DNA of 64,000 bases from Sphingomonas sp. NFR04 (GCF_900114095.1 NZ_FORV01000007.1:124001-188000); one strand, 5' to 3'. Positions 7,903-16,950 are shown, numbered from the stretch's first letter. The notes: generated by a model from the sequence alone, not told the origin. Translations and numbers: made by a program.

Positions 7903-10814
7903 CACGACACCACCTCTGCGCAACGGTCGCACAATGCCCCATCCTGCGTCACTTCGGGAAGATGGCGCCAGCACCGGCCGCATTTGTGGCGATCGGTGGG
8001 CGTGACCGTGACATCGGCCGCCTGATCCACCTTCGACACGATGAACAGCTCGGTGAGCTCCTCGGCCGGCATCGGCAGCGTCGGCACGGTCACTTCGGCC
8101 TCGAGGCTGGAGCGAACCTTCTTCTCGCGGCGATAGGGCTCGATCGCCTCGGTGACGGTCTGGCGCAGCGCGCGGATCGCCGTCCAGTCATGCTCGACCG
8201 AGGCGCCCTCCGGCAGCACCGGCCATTCCAGCTCGTGGACCGACCCGTCCTCGCTCGGATAGCGGCTCTGCCACACTTCCTCGGCGGTGAAGGCGAGGAT
8301 CGGCGCGGCGTAGCGGACCAGCGCGTGGAACAGCACGTCCAGCACGGTGCGATAGGCGCGGCGCTTGGGGTCGCTCTCCGCATCGCAATAGAGGCAGTCC
8401 TTGCGGATATCGAAGAAGAAGGCCGAGAGGTCCTCGTTCATGAAGTCGCCGAGCGCGCGCGCATAGCGATTGAACTCGAACGCCTCCGCCGCCGACCGCA
8501 GCTCGGCATCCAGCGCCGCCAGCTTGTGGAGCACATAGCGCTCCAGCTCGGGCATGTCGGCCACCGCCACCTTCTCACCCTCGTCGAACCCGTCGAGCGC
8601 GCCGAGCAGATAGCGGAAGGTGTTGCGGATCTTGCGGTACGCGTCGCCGGTGCCGGCCAGCACTTCTTTGCCGATGCGGACGTCGTCGAAATAATCGGTC
8701 TGCGAGACCCAGAGGCGCAGGATGTCCGCGCCGCTCTCGCCGATGATCTTCAAGGGATCGACCACGTTGCCGAGCGACTTGGACATCTTCTTGCCCTGGC
8801 CGTCGAGCGCGAAGCCATGGGTGAGCACCGCGTCATAGGGCGCCCGGCCGCGCGTGCCCGAGGATTCGAGCAGCGACGACTGGAACCAGCCGCGATGCTG
8901 GTCCGAGCCTTCGAGATAGAGGTTGGCGCGAACGCCCTCGCCGTAGCGCGCCTCGATCACGAAGCTGTGGGTCGAGCCGCTGTCGAACCACACGTCGAGA
9001 ATGTCGGTGACGACCTCATAGTCCTCGGCCGCATAGTCGGGGCCGAGCAGCGCCTGGTGGTCGGCCTGGAACCAGGCATCGGCCCCGCCGGCGCGGAAGG
9101 CATCGAGAATGCGGGCGTTGACCGCGGGATCGCGGAGATAGTCGCCGGTGGCGCGGTTGACGTAGAGCGCGATCGGCACGCCCCAGGCGCGCTGGCGGCT
9201 GATCACCCAGTCCGGGCGCCCCTCCACCATCGCGCGGATGCGGTTGATCGAGCGCTCGGGCACCCAGCGGGTGCGTTCGATCGAATCGAGCGCGATTTCG
9301 CGGAGCGTGGGGGCGTTGCTTTCCGCTCCCCCTCCCGCCCGCGGGAGGGGGCTGGGGGGTGGGCCCCCGGCATCCGCGAGCGCATCACCGGTGGAGAGCG
9401 AGGGCCCACCCCCGGCCCCTCCCGCAAGCGGGAGGGGAGTGGGACGGTCCATCGGGATGAACCACTGCGGGGTCGCCCGGAAGATGATCTTCGCCTTGCT
9501 CCGCCAGCTGTGCGGATAGCTGTGCTGGAAGTCGTCCGAGGCGGCGAGCAGCGCGCCCGCCGCGCGCAGGTCCGAACAGATCGGGCCTTCGGCGCTGGTG
9601 AACTTCTTGTTGATCACCGATCCCTGGCCGCCGAGCCACAGCCAATCGGCGCGGTACATGCCGGCGCCGTCGACCGCGAACACCGGATCGATGCCGTGCG
9701 CCTTGCACAGCAGGAAGTCGTCCTCGCCATGATCCGGCGCCATATGGACGAGGCCGGTACCCGCATCGGTGGTGACGAAGTCGCCGGGCAGGAACGGCCG
9801 CGGCTTGGCGAAGAACCCGCCGAGCGCGTGCATCGGGTGGCGGGCGACGGCGCCTTCCAGCTTCGAACCCTGGATGGAGGCGAGCGCGGTCACCGTGCCC
9901 GGCGTGTCGCCGATCCTGACGACCACCGGGTGCCCGATCCGGGCGCCGAAGCTGTCCAGCAGATCCTTCGCGATCAGCAGCGTGTTGGTTCCGCCCGCCA
10001 TCTCATCAAAGCGGACGAGGAGATATTCCACCTCCGGCCCATACGCCAACGCCTGGTTCACCGGGATCGTCCACGGCGTGGTCGTCCAGATTACCGCATG
10101 CGCACCGACCAGCTCGGGCGCGTTCGGCGCCTCGGTGATCTCGAATGCCACGTCGATCTGGGTCGAGGTGATGTCCTCGTACTCGACCTCGGCCTCGGCC
10201 AGCGCGGTCTTCTCCACCGGGGACCACATCACCGGCTTGGCGCCGCGATAGAGCTGGCCGCTCTCGGCGAACTTCAAGAGCTCGCCGGCGATCCGCGCCT
10301 CGGCGTCGAACTTCATGGTGAGATAGGGATCGTCCCAGTCGCCCAGGATGCCGAGCCGCTCGAACTGGCCGCGCTGCACCGCCACCCATTTCTCGGCATA
10401 GGCGCGGCATTCGGCGCGGAAGGCGACGGGGTCGACCTCGTCCTTGTTGAGCTTCTTGGCGCGGTACGCTTCCTCGACCTTCCACTCGATCGGCAGGCCG
10501 TGGCAGTCCCAGCCGGGGACGTAGGGCGCGTCCTTGCCCATCAGGCTCTGCGAGCGGACGACGATGTCCTTCAGGATCTTGTTGAGCGCATGGCCCATGT
10601 GAATGTCGCCATTCGCATAGGGGGGGCCGTCGTGCAGGATGAACCGCTCGCGGCCGGCGCGGGCCTCGCGCAGCTTCTGGTAGAGGCTAATCTTCGCCCA
10701 GCGCTCGAGGATGGCGGGTTCCTTGGCGGCAAGCCCGGCCTTCATCGGAAAATCGGTCTTCGGCAGGAAGACGGTGTCGCGCCAGTCGCGCTGGGTGTCG
10801 GTTGCGTCAGTCAT
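7902..10814 (-). CDS. ileS: Isoleucyl-tRNA synthetase, carrying an in-frame palindromic element
   Basis: A 970-residue class I synthetase. The HIGH motif is HMGH at residues 72-75, the editing domain follows, and KMSKS is at 676-680. A zinc-binding C-terminus has two CxxC pairs (CGRC, CDRC). E. coli IleRS has 938 residues; most of the excess is a segment at about residues 459-497, reading PLPLAGGAGGGPSLST... through SPLPRAGGGA, encoded by a palindromic repeat at 9325-9439. It interrupts the stretch between FIPMDRP and LREIALDSIERTRW, where E. coli has only a few residues. The frame is intact, so the protein is presumably functional. The ATG at 10814 starts MTDATDTQRDWR. First gene of an operon with lspA and the DUF3035 gene. 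Confidence 0.95.
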   Translation of the reverse strand: MTDATDTQRDWRDTVFLPKTDFPMKAGLAAKEPAILERWAKISLYQKLREARAGRERFILHDGPPYANGDIHMGHALNKILKDIVVRSQSLMGKDAPYVPGWDCHGLPIEWKVEEAYRAKKLNKDEVDPVAFRAECRAYAEKWVAVQRGQFERLGILGDWDDPYLTMKFDAEARIAGELLKFAESGQLYRGAKPVMWSPVEKTALAEAEVEYEDITSTQIDVAFEITEAPNAPELVGAHAVIWTTTPWTIPVNQALAYGPEVEYLLVRFDEMAGGTNTLLIAKDLLDSFGARIGHPVVVRIGDTPGTVTALASIQGSKLEGAVARHPMHALGGFFAKPRPFLPGDFVTTDAGTGLVHMAPDHGEDDFLLCKAHGIDPVFAVDGAGMYRADWLWLGGQGSVINKKFTSAEGPICSDLRAAGALLAASDDFQHSYPHSWRSKAKIIFRATPQWFIPMDRPTPLPLAGGAGGGPSLSTGDALADAGGPPPSPLPRAGGGAESNAPTLREIALDSIERTRWVPERSINRIRAMVEGRPDWVISRQRAWGVPIALYVNRATGDYLRDPAVNARILDAFRAGGADAWFQADHQALLGPDYAAEDYEVVTDILDVWFDSGSTHSFVIEARYGEGVRANLYLEGSDQHRGWFQSSLLESSGTRGRAPYDAVLTHGFALDGQGKKMSKSLGNVVDPLKIIGESGADILRLWVSQTDYFDDVRIGKEVLAGTGDAYRKIRNTFRYLLGALDGFDEGEKVAVADMPELERYVLHKLAALDAELRSAAEAFEFNRYARALGDFMNEDLSAFFFDIRKDCLYCDAESDPKRRAYRTVLDVLFHALVRYAAPILAFTAEEVWQSRYPSEDGSVHELEWPVLPEGASVEHDWTAIRALRQTVTEAIEPYRREKKVRSSLEAEVTVPTLPMPAEELTELFIVSKVDQAADVTVTPTDRHKCGRCWRHLPEVTQDGALCDRCAEVVS
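9325..9439. repeat. Palindromic element, family A, inserted in ileS
   Basis: A 115-base element with inverted ends of about 42 bases. The left arm contains CTCCCGC-CC-GCGGGAG and then GGCTGGGGGGTGGGCCC; the right arm is its near complement. It lies wholly within ileS and is read without stops. A 115-base copy in hrpB differs at only three positions outside a diverged centre of about 21 bases. Confidence 0.88.
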
Positions 10815-10885
10815 GGGTCGCGCGGGATTAGCCGGTGTGCGCGGGGAAGTCATCCCTGCTGTTAGATTGCTCTCAGGGAGGCCTC

Positions 10886-11000
10886 TTAAGCCCCTCCCCT
10901 TCAGGGGAGGGGTTGGGGTGGGGCTGTGTCTCACCGAGACCAACCAGCGTTCTGGAATCCCTCCACCCCCAAACCCCTCCTCCCAAGAGGAGGGGCTAAG
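10886..11000. repeat. Palindromic element, family B (copy 1)
   Basis: About 110 bases with inverted ends: CTTAAGCCCCTCCCC on the left and GGAGGGGCTAAG on the right. Each end forms its own small hairpin (CCCCTCCCCTTCAGGGGAGGGG and its CTCCTC variant), and the centre contains GTCTCACCGAGACC. It lies just upstream of ileS, between it and the methyltransferase gene. A reverse-complement copy is at 23846-23961. Confidence 0.85.
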
Positions 11001-11008
11001 AAGATGAG

Positions 11009-11782
11009 TTACTCGTGCGCGCCGTTGGGCTTCGGCGTCACCGCCTTGGCGTGCGCGCCGGACTTGCAGGCGCGGATCGTCTCCGGCTCGGGCCGTTCGC
11101 CGCGTGCCTCGAACACCGCCATGTATCCGCCCGCCGAGGGCATCGGCAGCATCGAGACCTGCGCATAGCCCACCGCGGCGAACTCGCACTTGAGCAGCGT
11201 CGGCGGCGTCCCGTGATTCTCGGTCGGGCGATCGGCGTCGACCACAATCACCTGCCCGCCCGGCGCCAGCGACGGGCGCAGCCGCCAGAGGAATTCGTAG
11301 GGCGATTCGATCTCGTGGTACATGTGCACCATCAGCACGCGGTCGAAGCTGTTCTCGGGCAGCCGCGGATCGGCGGGCAGGCCCAGCCGCACGCTGACAT
11401 TATCCAGCTTCTCGCGCACCACGCGGGTGGCGAGCGCGCTGATATAGTCGGGAACGATGTCCTCGGCGACCACCCGCCCCTTGGCGCCGACGCGCTGGCC
11501 GAGGCGGATCGTGTAATAGCCCTCGCCCGCGCCGATATCCGCCACGGTCATGCCGGGCTTGATGCCGGCCAGGTCCATCACCTTGCCGGCCTCGTTCAGC
11601 CGGTCGCGCTCTTCCTCGCTCGACCAGCGCGACGAGACGATCGTCGCCACCGGCCGGTCCGCCGCCGGGAAACCCGAATTGGCCGGATCATGGCTCTCGT
11701 TGCGCACCGCCCGCGGACTGCCGTCGCACGCCGCCAGCAGCAGCGTCACGCCGAGCAGCAGGGGCCGCGCGCGCAAGCTCAA
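11009..11782 (-). CDS. Class I SAM-dependent methyltransferase with lipoprotein signal
   Basis: A 257-residue protein if read from the TTG at 11782, which overlaps the prfB stop codon. The N-terminus is then a lipoprotein signal (MSLRARPLLLGVTLLLAACD, lipobox LAAC, Cys19). The rest is a Rossmann methyltransferase with motif I VADIGAGEGYYTIRLG, a DRVLMVHMYHE motif and a C-terminal VIVVDADRP strand. No ATG fits upstream. A SAM-dependent enzyme outside the cytoplasm would be odd because SAM is not known to be present there; an internal start near the methyltransferase domain is an alternative. The substrate is unknown. Co-directional with prfB and probably in its operon. Confidence 0.78.
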   Translation of the reverse strand: MSLRARPLLLGVTLLLAACDGSPRAVRNESHDPANSGFPAADRPVATIVSSRWSSEEERDRLNEAGKVMDLAGIKPGMTVADIGAGEGYYTIRLGQRVGAKGRVVAEDIVPDYISALATRVVREKLDNVSVRLGLPADPRLPENSFDRVLMVHMYHEIESPYEFLWRLRPSLAPGGQVIVVDADRPTENHGTPPTLLKCEFAAVGYAQVSMLPMPSAGGYMAVFEARGERPEPETIRACKSGAHAKAVTPKPNGAHE

Positions 11783-12906
11783 TCGACATCCTCCACTGCG
11801 ACGGCCTCGCCCGTCACGCGCTGTGCTAGCGCGGCGGCCATGAAGCTGTCGAGATCGCCGTCGAGCACGTCGCTCGGCGCGGTGGAGGTGACGCCGGTGC
11901 GCAGGTCCTTTACCAGCTGGTACGGCTGGAGCACGTAGGAGCGGATCTGGTGCCCCCAGCCGATATCGGTCTTGGTGGCGTTCTGCGCGTCGGCCACCGC
12001 CTCGCGCTCGGCCAGCTCGCGCTCGTACAGGCGGGCGCGGAGCTGGTTGAACGCCTCGGCGCGGTTCTTGTGCTGCGAACGCTGATTCTGGCACTGCACC
12101 ACAATACCGGTCGGCAAGTGGGTGATGCGCACCGCCGAATCGGTGGTGTTGATGTGCTGCCCGCCCGCGCCCGAGGCGCGATAGGTGTCGATCCGCAGCT
12201 CGCTCTCGTTGATCTCGATCTCGATATTGTCGTCGATCACCGGATAGACCCAGACCGAGGCGAAGCTGGTCTGGCGGCGCGCGTTCGAATCGAACGGGCT
12301 GATGCGGACCAGGCGGTGCACGCCGCTCTCTGTCTTGGCATAGCCGTACGCGTTCTCGCCCTTGAACAGCAACGTCGCGGACTTGATGCCCGCCTGTTCA
12401 CCGGCGTGGTAATCGACCAGCTCGACCTTGTAGCCGTGGCGCTCGGCCCAGCGCGTGTACATGCGCTGGAGCATTTCGGCCCAGTCGTTCGATTCGGTGC
12501 CGCCGGCGCCGGCATTGATCTCGACATAGGTGTCGTTGGGATCGGCCTCGCCCGAGAGCAGCGCCTTGACCTTGTCGGCGTCGGAGCGCTCGGCCAGCTG
12601 GCGCAGGCTCTCGGTGCCGTCGACCGCCATTTCCTCGTCGCCCTCGGCCTCGGCCATCTCGATCAGCTCGACCGTGTCGCTCAGCTCGCTCTCGATCGCG
12701 CGGGTGGCGCTGATCGATTCGTCGAGGCGGCGACGCTCGCGCATCACATCCTGCGCCTTCTTGGCGTCGTTCCACAGCGTCGGATCCTCGACGCGCGCGT
12801 TCAGCTCGTCGAGACGGCGCAGCGCGCGGTCCCAGTCGAGCGAGCGGCGGAGCAGCGCAAGCGCGCTGTTGATCTTGTCGACATATGCCTGCGCTTCAGC
12901 GCGCAT
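11779..12906 (-). CDS. prfB: Peptide chain release factor 2
   Basis: A 375-residue class I release factor. The SPF codon-recognition tripeptide occurs in RISPFDSNARRQTSF and the catalytic GGQ in ASGAGGQHINTTDSAV, followed by the QNQRSQHKN block. It recognises UGA and UAA and triggers peptide release. The start MRAEAQAYVDKINSALALL at 12906 gives an uninterrupted frame, so the autoregulatory +1 frameshift of E. coli prfB is absent. It is the third gene in the conserved amiC-mrcA-prfB order, 81 bases after mrcA. Confidence 0.95.
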   Translation of the reverse strand: MRAEAQAYVDKINSALALLRRSLDWDRALRRLDELNARVEDPTLWNDAKKAQDVMRERRRLDESISATRAIESELSDTVELIEMAEAEGDEEMAVDGTESLRQLAERSDADKVKALLSGEADPNDTYVEINAGAGGTESNDWAEMLQRMYTRWAERHGYKVELVDYHAGEQAGIKSATLLFKGENAYGYAKTESGVHRLVRISPFDSNARRQTSFASVWVYPVIDDNIEIEINESELRIDTYRASGAGGQHINTTDSAVRITHLPTGIVVQCQNQRSQHKNRAEAFNQLRARLYERELAEREAVADAQNATKTDIGWGHQIRSYVLQPYQLVKDLRTGVTSTAPSDVLDGDLDSFMAAALAQRVTGEAVAVEDVD

Positions 12907-12987
12907 GTTCCAAACCTTCCGAAGTAACCGCTGGCCGCATCCCAGACGATGCGGCGATCTCATGCCATATAGGGTGCGGCGGCCTCG

Positions 12988-15489
12988 CTAGTAGATTCCG
13001 CCCTGTTGTTGCAAGAAGTCGCTATCGCCCTGGCGATCGGCTTTGCGCTGTACCGGCGCTGCCGCGGCGGGTGCCGCTTCGGTATTGGCGGTACGGCGGG
13101 TGCGGCGCGGATCGCTGTCCGGGCGGAAGGCCTCCCAGATGATCGAGGAGAGCGGATCGTCGGTCGGCCAGCCGCCCTGCACCGGCCGCCCGCTGCCGCG
13201 ATCGATGCGCACCATGCGGATCCCCGGCGGCGCGACGAAGGGCAACGGATCCAGCCCTTCATAGGCGGGCACCGCGAACTCCTTGAAGATCGGCGCGGCG
13301 ATCGAGCCGCCCTGCGCATAGCCACCGAGGTTCGAGGGCGTGTCGTAGCCGAGATAGAGGCCGCCGATCATCTGCGGGGTGCCGCCGACGAACCACACGT
13401 CGGTGGGGCCCGTCGTCGTGCCGGTCTTGCCCATCATCGGGCGGTTCAGGTCACGCAGCACCGTCGCGGTGCCGCGCTGGACCACGCCCTCGGTGATATG
13501 GACCATCTGATAGGCGACCATCGGATCGATCACCTGCCGCGCGCGGACGATCGGGCGCGGCATGGCCTTGCCGTCCCAGTCGCGCGCGTTGCAGCCGGAG
13601 CAGGCGCGCCAGCCGGCGGGGAAGATCACTCGGCCGCGGCGATCCTGGACGAAGTCGATCAGCGTCGGGTTGAGCGCGCGGCCCTGGTTCACCAGGATCG
13701 AATAGGCGTTGACCATGCGCAGCACCGTCGTCTCGCCCGCGCCCAGCGCATAGGAGAGATAGGGCGGCAGCCGGTTCTTGGAGACGCCGAGCCGCTGGAT
13801 CGTGTCGACCACCTTGTCCATGCCGGTGGCGTTGGCGATCTGCACCGTCATCAGGTTGCGCGACTGTTCGATGCCCCAGCGCAGCGTGTGCGGGCCGGCG
13901 CCGCGGGCATTGCCGAAGTTGCGGAAGCACTTCTGGCCGAGCCCCGCGCCCTGCCAGACGCAGAAGGGCCCGTCGACGACGATCGAGGCGGGCGTCATCC
14001 CGTTCTCGAGCGCGGAAGCATAGACGATCGGCTTGATCGTCGATCCCGGCTGGCGGGTCGCCTGCGTCGCGCGGTTGAACGCCTGGAGGCGCGAGTCGAA
14101 ACCGCCCTGCATCGCAAGGATGCGGCCGGTGGAGGGATCCTCGACGACCATGCCGCCCGACACCCTGGGCACGCTGCGCAGGCTCCAGTTGCCACCCTCC
14201 GGCGCAACAGCGAGGATGTCGCCGACCTTGATCGCGTCGAAGGCGTGGCCGCCCTTGCCGCGGATCGGCATCTGCGCGGCGCTTTCCGGCAGCGTGCCGG
14301 TGTCGCCATCGTCGAAGCCGAGCTGGACGCTGCGCGAATCGCGCGCGATCACTACGGCGGCGCGCCAATTGTCGTAGTCGACGCCGATGTTCCTGGAGAC
14401 GAAGGCCGAATACCAGCCATCGCCTTCGAACGGCACCTTGCCGAGCGGGCCGGACCAACCGCGCCCGCGCTCATAGCGCAGCAGCCCGTCGCGCAACGCC
14501 CGCTGCGCATAGGCCTGGAGCTTCGGGTCGAGCGAGCTGCGGATCCACAGGCCACCGTCATAGACGCTGTATGGCCCGTCCTCGCGCTTCTCGCCGAACT
14601 GGCGGGCGAGCTGGCGGCGGACTTCCTCGACGAAATAGCCGCCGACCCGCTCGAAGCGCGGGGTCTGGCGCGGCACGGTGCCGAGCGGCGCGGCAACCGC
14701 CTCGTCATGCTGCGCCTGGTTGATGAAGCCGTTGCGCAGCATTTCGCCGAGCACCCAGTTTCGGCGATCGAGCGCGCGCTGGGTGTTGCGGTCGGGGTCG
14801 TAATTGGCCGGGCCCTTGGGCAGGATCGCCAGGTAGGCCATCTGGGCAAGGCTCAGCTTGTCGAGGGGCTTGCCGAAATAGGCATCGCTCGCCGCCGCCA
14901 CGCCGCCCGAATTACGCCCCAGCTCGATGGCGTTGAGGTACAATTCCATGATCTGCGGCTTGGACAGCGTGTCCTCGATCCGCCAAGCGAGGATCGCTTC
15001 CTTGAGCTTGCGGGTGTAGCTCGCCTCGTTGCCCACCGCGAGATTCTTGGCGACCTGCTGGGTGATGGTGGAGGTGCCGCGCGGCGTCTTGCCGCGGATG
15101 ATCCCCTCGCCCGCCGCGCGCACCAGGCCCGGGAAATCGAGCCCGTGGTGCGAGAAGAAGGTGCGGTCCTCGGCCGCCATGAACGCGCGGACCAGCAGCG
15201 GCGGGAACTCGTTGTAGCTCAGCTGCACGCGGCGCATCTGGGCATAAGCGTGGATCGGCGCGCCGTCGGCGGAGCGTACATAGCTCGGCAACTGCGGCTC
15301 GTAGCTGCGCAGCTTGTTGACCGAGGGCAGGTCGCGCGCGACGAGCAGCCAGACGGCGAACACCAGCAGCCCGGCGAGCAGCGCCAGGATCGCAAGGGTG
15401 CGGAACCACCAGCGCCGCCGCAGCCGCGCCCAGCGGCCGGGCGTGCGTTCGTTGGGCTGGGGAATTGGGGGAGTGTCGCCGTCGGCCAT
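12988..15489 (-). CDS. mrcA: Penicillin-binding protein 1A (bifunctional transglycosylase/transpeptidase)
   Basis: An 833-residue class A PBP. A transmembrane helix (about residues 29-50) follows a short cytoplasmic tail. The GT51 glycosyltransferase domain has its catalytic glutamate in AAEDRTFFSHHG (E107) and the RGTSTITQQVAKNL block. The transpeptidase has STIK (S483, K486), SRN and KTGT (from K688). An OB-like insert lies between the domains, and the C-terminal 40 residues are Arg/Ala-rich and probably disordered. It builds and cross-links peptidoglycan. It lies 65 bases after amiC on the same strand, an arrangement conserved in Alphaproteobacteria. Confidence 0.95.
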   Translation of the reverse strand: MADGDTPPIPQPNERTPGRWARLRRRWWFRTLAILALLAGLLVFAVWLLVARDLPSVNKLRSYEPQLPSYVRSADGAPIHAYAQMRRVQLSYNEFPPLLVRAFMAAEDRTFFSHHGLDFPGLVRAAGEGIIRGKTPRGTSTITQQVAKNLAVGNEASYTRKLKEAILAWRIEDTLSKPQIMELYLNAIELGRNSGGVAAASDAYFGKPLDKLSLAQMAYLAILPKGPANYDPDRNTQRALDRRNWVLGEMLRNGFINQAQHDEAVAAPLGTVPRQTPRFERVGGYFVEEVRRQLARQFGEKREDGPYSVYDGGLWIRSSLDPKLQAYAQRALRDGLLRYERGRGWSGPLGKVPFEGDGWYSAFVSRNIGVDYDNWRAAVVIARDSRSVQLGFDDGDTGTLPESAAQMPIRGKGGHAFDAIKVGDILAVAPEGGNWSLRSVPRVSGGMVVEDPSTGRILAMQGGFDSRLQAFNRATQATRQPGSTIKPIVYASALENGMTPASIVVDGPFCVWQGAGLGQKCFRNFGNARGAGPHTLRWGIEQSRNLMTVQIANATGMDKVVDTIQRLGVSKNRLPPYLSYALGAGETTVLRMVNAYSILVNQGRALNPTLIDFVQDRRGRVIFPAGWRACSGCNARDWDGKAMPRPIVRARQVIDPMVAYQMVHITEGVVQRGTATVLRDLNRPMMGKTGTTTGPTDVWFVGGTPQMIGGLYLGYDTPSNLGGYAQGGSIAAPIFKEFAVPAYEGLDPLPFVAPPGIRMVRIDRGSGRPVQGGWPTDDPLSSIIWEAFRPDSDPRRTRRTANTEAAPAAAAPVQRKADRQGDSDFLQQQGGIY

Positions 15490-15554
15490 GCGGCGCGCGG
15501 TGTAGCACCTTTTCGGGCGGAAGAAAGGGAGCCGCGCCCGGGCCTTGTCCCGCG

Positions 15555-16457
15555 TCAGCGCGTGGCGAGGTAGATTTCGGTCGCCCGGCGCACCGCTGCG
15601 GCGAGCCGTGCACGCCCCTCGGCCGAACCGAGCGCCTGCGCATCCTCGGCATTGGAGACATAGCCGAGCTCGAACAGCACCGAGGGCATGTCCGGCGCCT
15701 TGAGCACCATCAGCGCCGCCATCCGCCGCGGTCGCGCATGCAGCCGCATCGCCGGCGCGACCTCGCGGGCGAGCAGGTCGGCATAGCGGGCAGACACGCC
15801 CATGGTGCGGCGCTGCGCGAGGTCGATCAGCAGCGAGGCGATATCGGCGCGCTCGCTCCCCAGGTCGACGCCGGCGAGCAGATCGGCGCGATTCTCGCGT
15901 GCCGCCATCCGCGCCGCTTCCTTGTCGGATGCGACGTCGGACAGGGTGTAGAGCGTGCCGCCCGACGCCAGCGGATCGGCCGCGCTGTCGCAGTGGAGCG
16001 AGAGGAACAGCGCTGCGCCCAGCCGGCGGCCGATTTCGGTGCGCTGCTGCAGCGGCACATACGAATCATCGTCGCGCGTCATCGCCACCCGCACCCGGCC
16101 AGAAGCGAGCAGTGCGTCGCGGATCGCGCGCGCGGCTTCCAGCGTCAGCGCCTTTTCGGTGATGCCGTCGATGCCCGGCGCGCCGGGGTCGCGTCCGCCA
16201 TGGCCGGGGTCGAGCACTACCAGCGGGAGCCCGGCAGCGCCCTGCACGCGCGGCAGCGGCGCGCCCTTTGCCGCCACCGGCTCGGGCATGGCGAGGCTGA
16301 CGCTATAGTCCTCGGCGCGCCAGGCGAAGCGCGGCCCCGCATCGTTCTCGAGAGGGACGACCAGCGCGCCCGCGTCCAACCGGACATGCTCGGCGAGGCC
16401 GGTCCAGCCGGGCAGACCGGTCAGCCAGCCGGCGATCAGGAACAACATCCAGGACAC
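15555..16457 (-). CDS. amiC: N-acetylmuramoyl-L-alanine amidase
   Basis: A 300-residue Amidase_3 protein. The zinc-binding residues occur in LDPGHGGRDPGAPG, the conserved glutamate after ITEK, SLHCDSA, and the catalytic glutamate in VLFELGYVSN. The N-terminus (MSWMLFLIAGWLTG) is a signal or anchor, and a short AMIN-like segment precedes the catalytic domain. Such amidases split septal peptidoglycan during cell separation. It is divergent from rne and heads the amiC-mrcA-prfB unit. The gene symbol follows alphaproteobacterial usage and is inferred from this order. Confidence 0.9.
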   Translation of the reverse strand: MSWMLFLIAGWLTGLPGWTGLAEHVRLDAGALVVPLENDAGPRFAWRAEDYSVSLAMPEPVAAKGAPLPRVQGAAGLPLVVLDPGHGGRDPGAPGIDGITEKALTLEAARAIRDALLASGRVRVAMTRDDDSYVPLQQRTEIGRRLGAALFLSLHCDSAADPLASGGTLYTLSDVASDKEAARMAARENRADLLAGVDLGSERADIASLLIDLAQRRTMGVSARYADLLAREVAPAMRLHARPRRMAALMVLKAPDMPSVLFELGYVSNAEDAQALGSAEGRARLAAAVRRATEIYLATR

Positions 16458-16950
16458 GCCGCCGCTATGCCGCGCCGCCCCGCGGCCGGTCCAGCCTCCA
16501 AATCGAACCGGAGGACTTGGTTAACCGGATGCGAAGAACCATTTGCTAGGGGGAGGGATCGAAATCCTCCCAAATGCTTTGTGGCGCGCGGGGGAACCAA
16601 ATCTTCCAAAGCCGAGCCGGTTGCCGCAACGACATAGCGGTGCTAGGCAGGATATGCTTCCGGCACTGCGCCGGATCAGGCACGCGACGCTTCTTTTGTC
16701 GCGACAGTTCAGGTTGACGTTCGCATGAGGCAATTTCCCCACCGTCCGCATCGCCAGGCCTTCGCGGCCGGCAGCGTGGCGATGGTGGAGCAAGGGGACC
16801 GCTGGTCCGCTCGTGCCCGTGCAGCAACAGCAGTTTTTGAAACCCGCGCCACCCGGATCGGCCTCGCCGATCGTCTGGGGCGCTTCTTGTATCGCGCGCT
16901 CGCGCCCCATTCCCTCGAGGAACTGTGCCGGCGCGCCCGGAGAATCATCA
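16458..16950 (+). promoter_or_regulatory. Long divergent region and probable structured rne leader
   Basis: 493 bases separate amiC from rne, and no credible gene lies in them. A nested hairpin is at 16750-16783: ATCGCCA pairs with TGGCGAT, and inside it GGCC pairs with GGCC around TTCGC. A second GC-rich fold (GGGCGC...GCGCCCC) is near 16878-16909. E. coli rne has a long autoregulatory 5' leader cut by RNase E; a similar role is inferred here from length and structure only. Confidence 0.5.

Noticed and set aside
7962..10865. A 967-codon plus-strand frame across ileS
   Set aside because: Antisense shadow of ileS; the minus frame has HMGH and KMSKS motifs, the plus frame nothing.
7902..11189. 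Start of ileS at the far upstream end of its frame (11189)
   Set aside because: The extra 125 codons run through the family B repeat and have no IleRS similarity; the family N-terminus begins at 10814.
12850..12906. Programmed frameshift site in prfB
   Set aside because: The start region is one open frame with no in-frame TGA, so the E. coli-type autoregulatory frameshift is absent.
13006..15573. An 855-codon plus-strand frame across mrcA
   Set aside because: Shadow of PBP1A with composition typical of GC-rich antisense frames.
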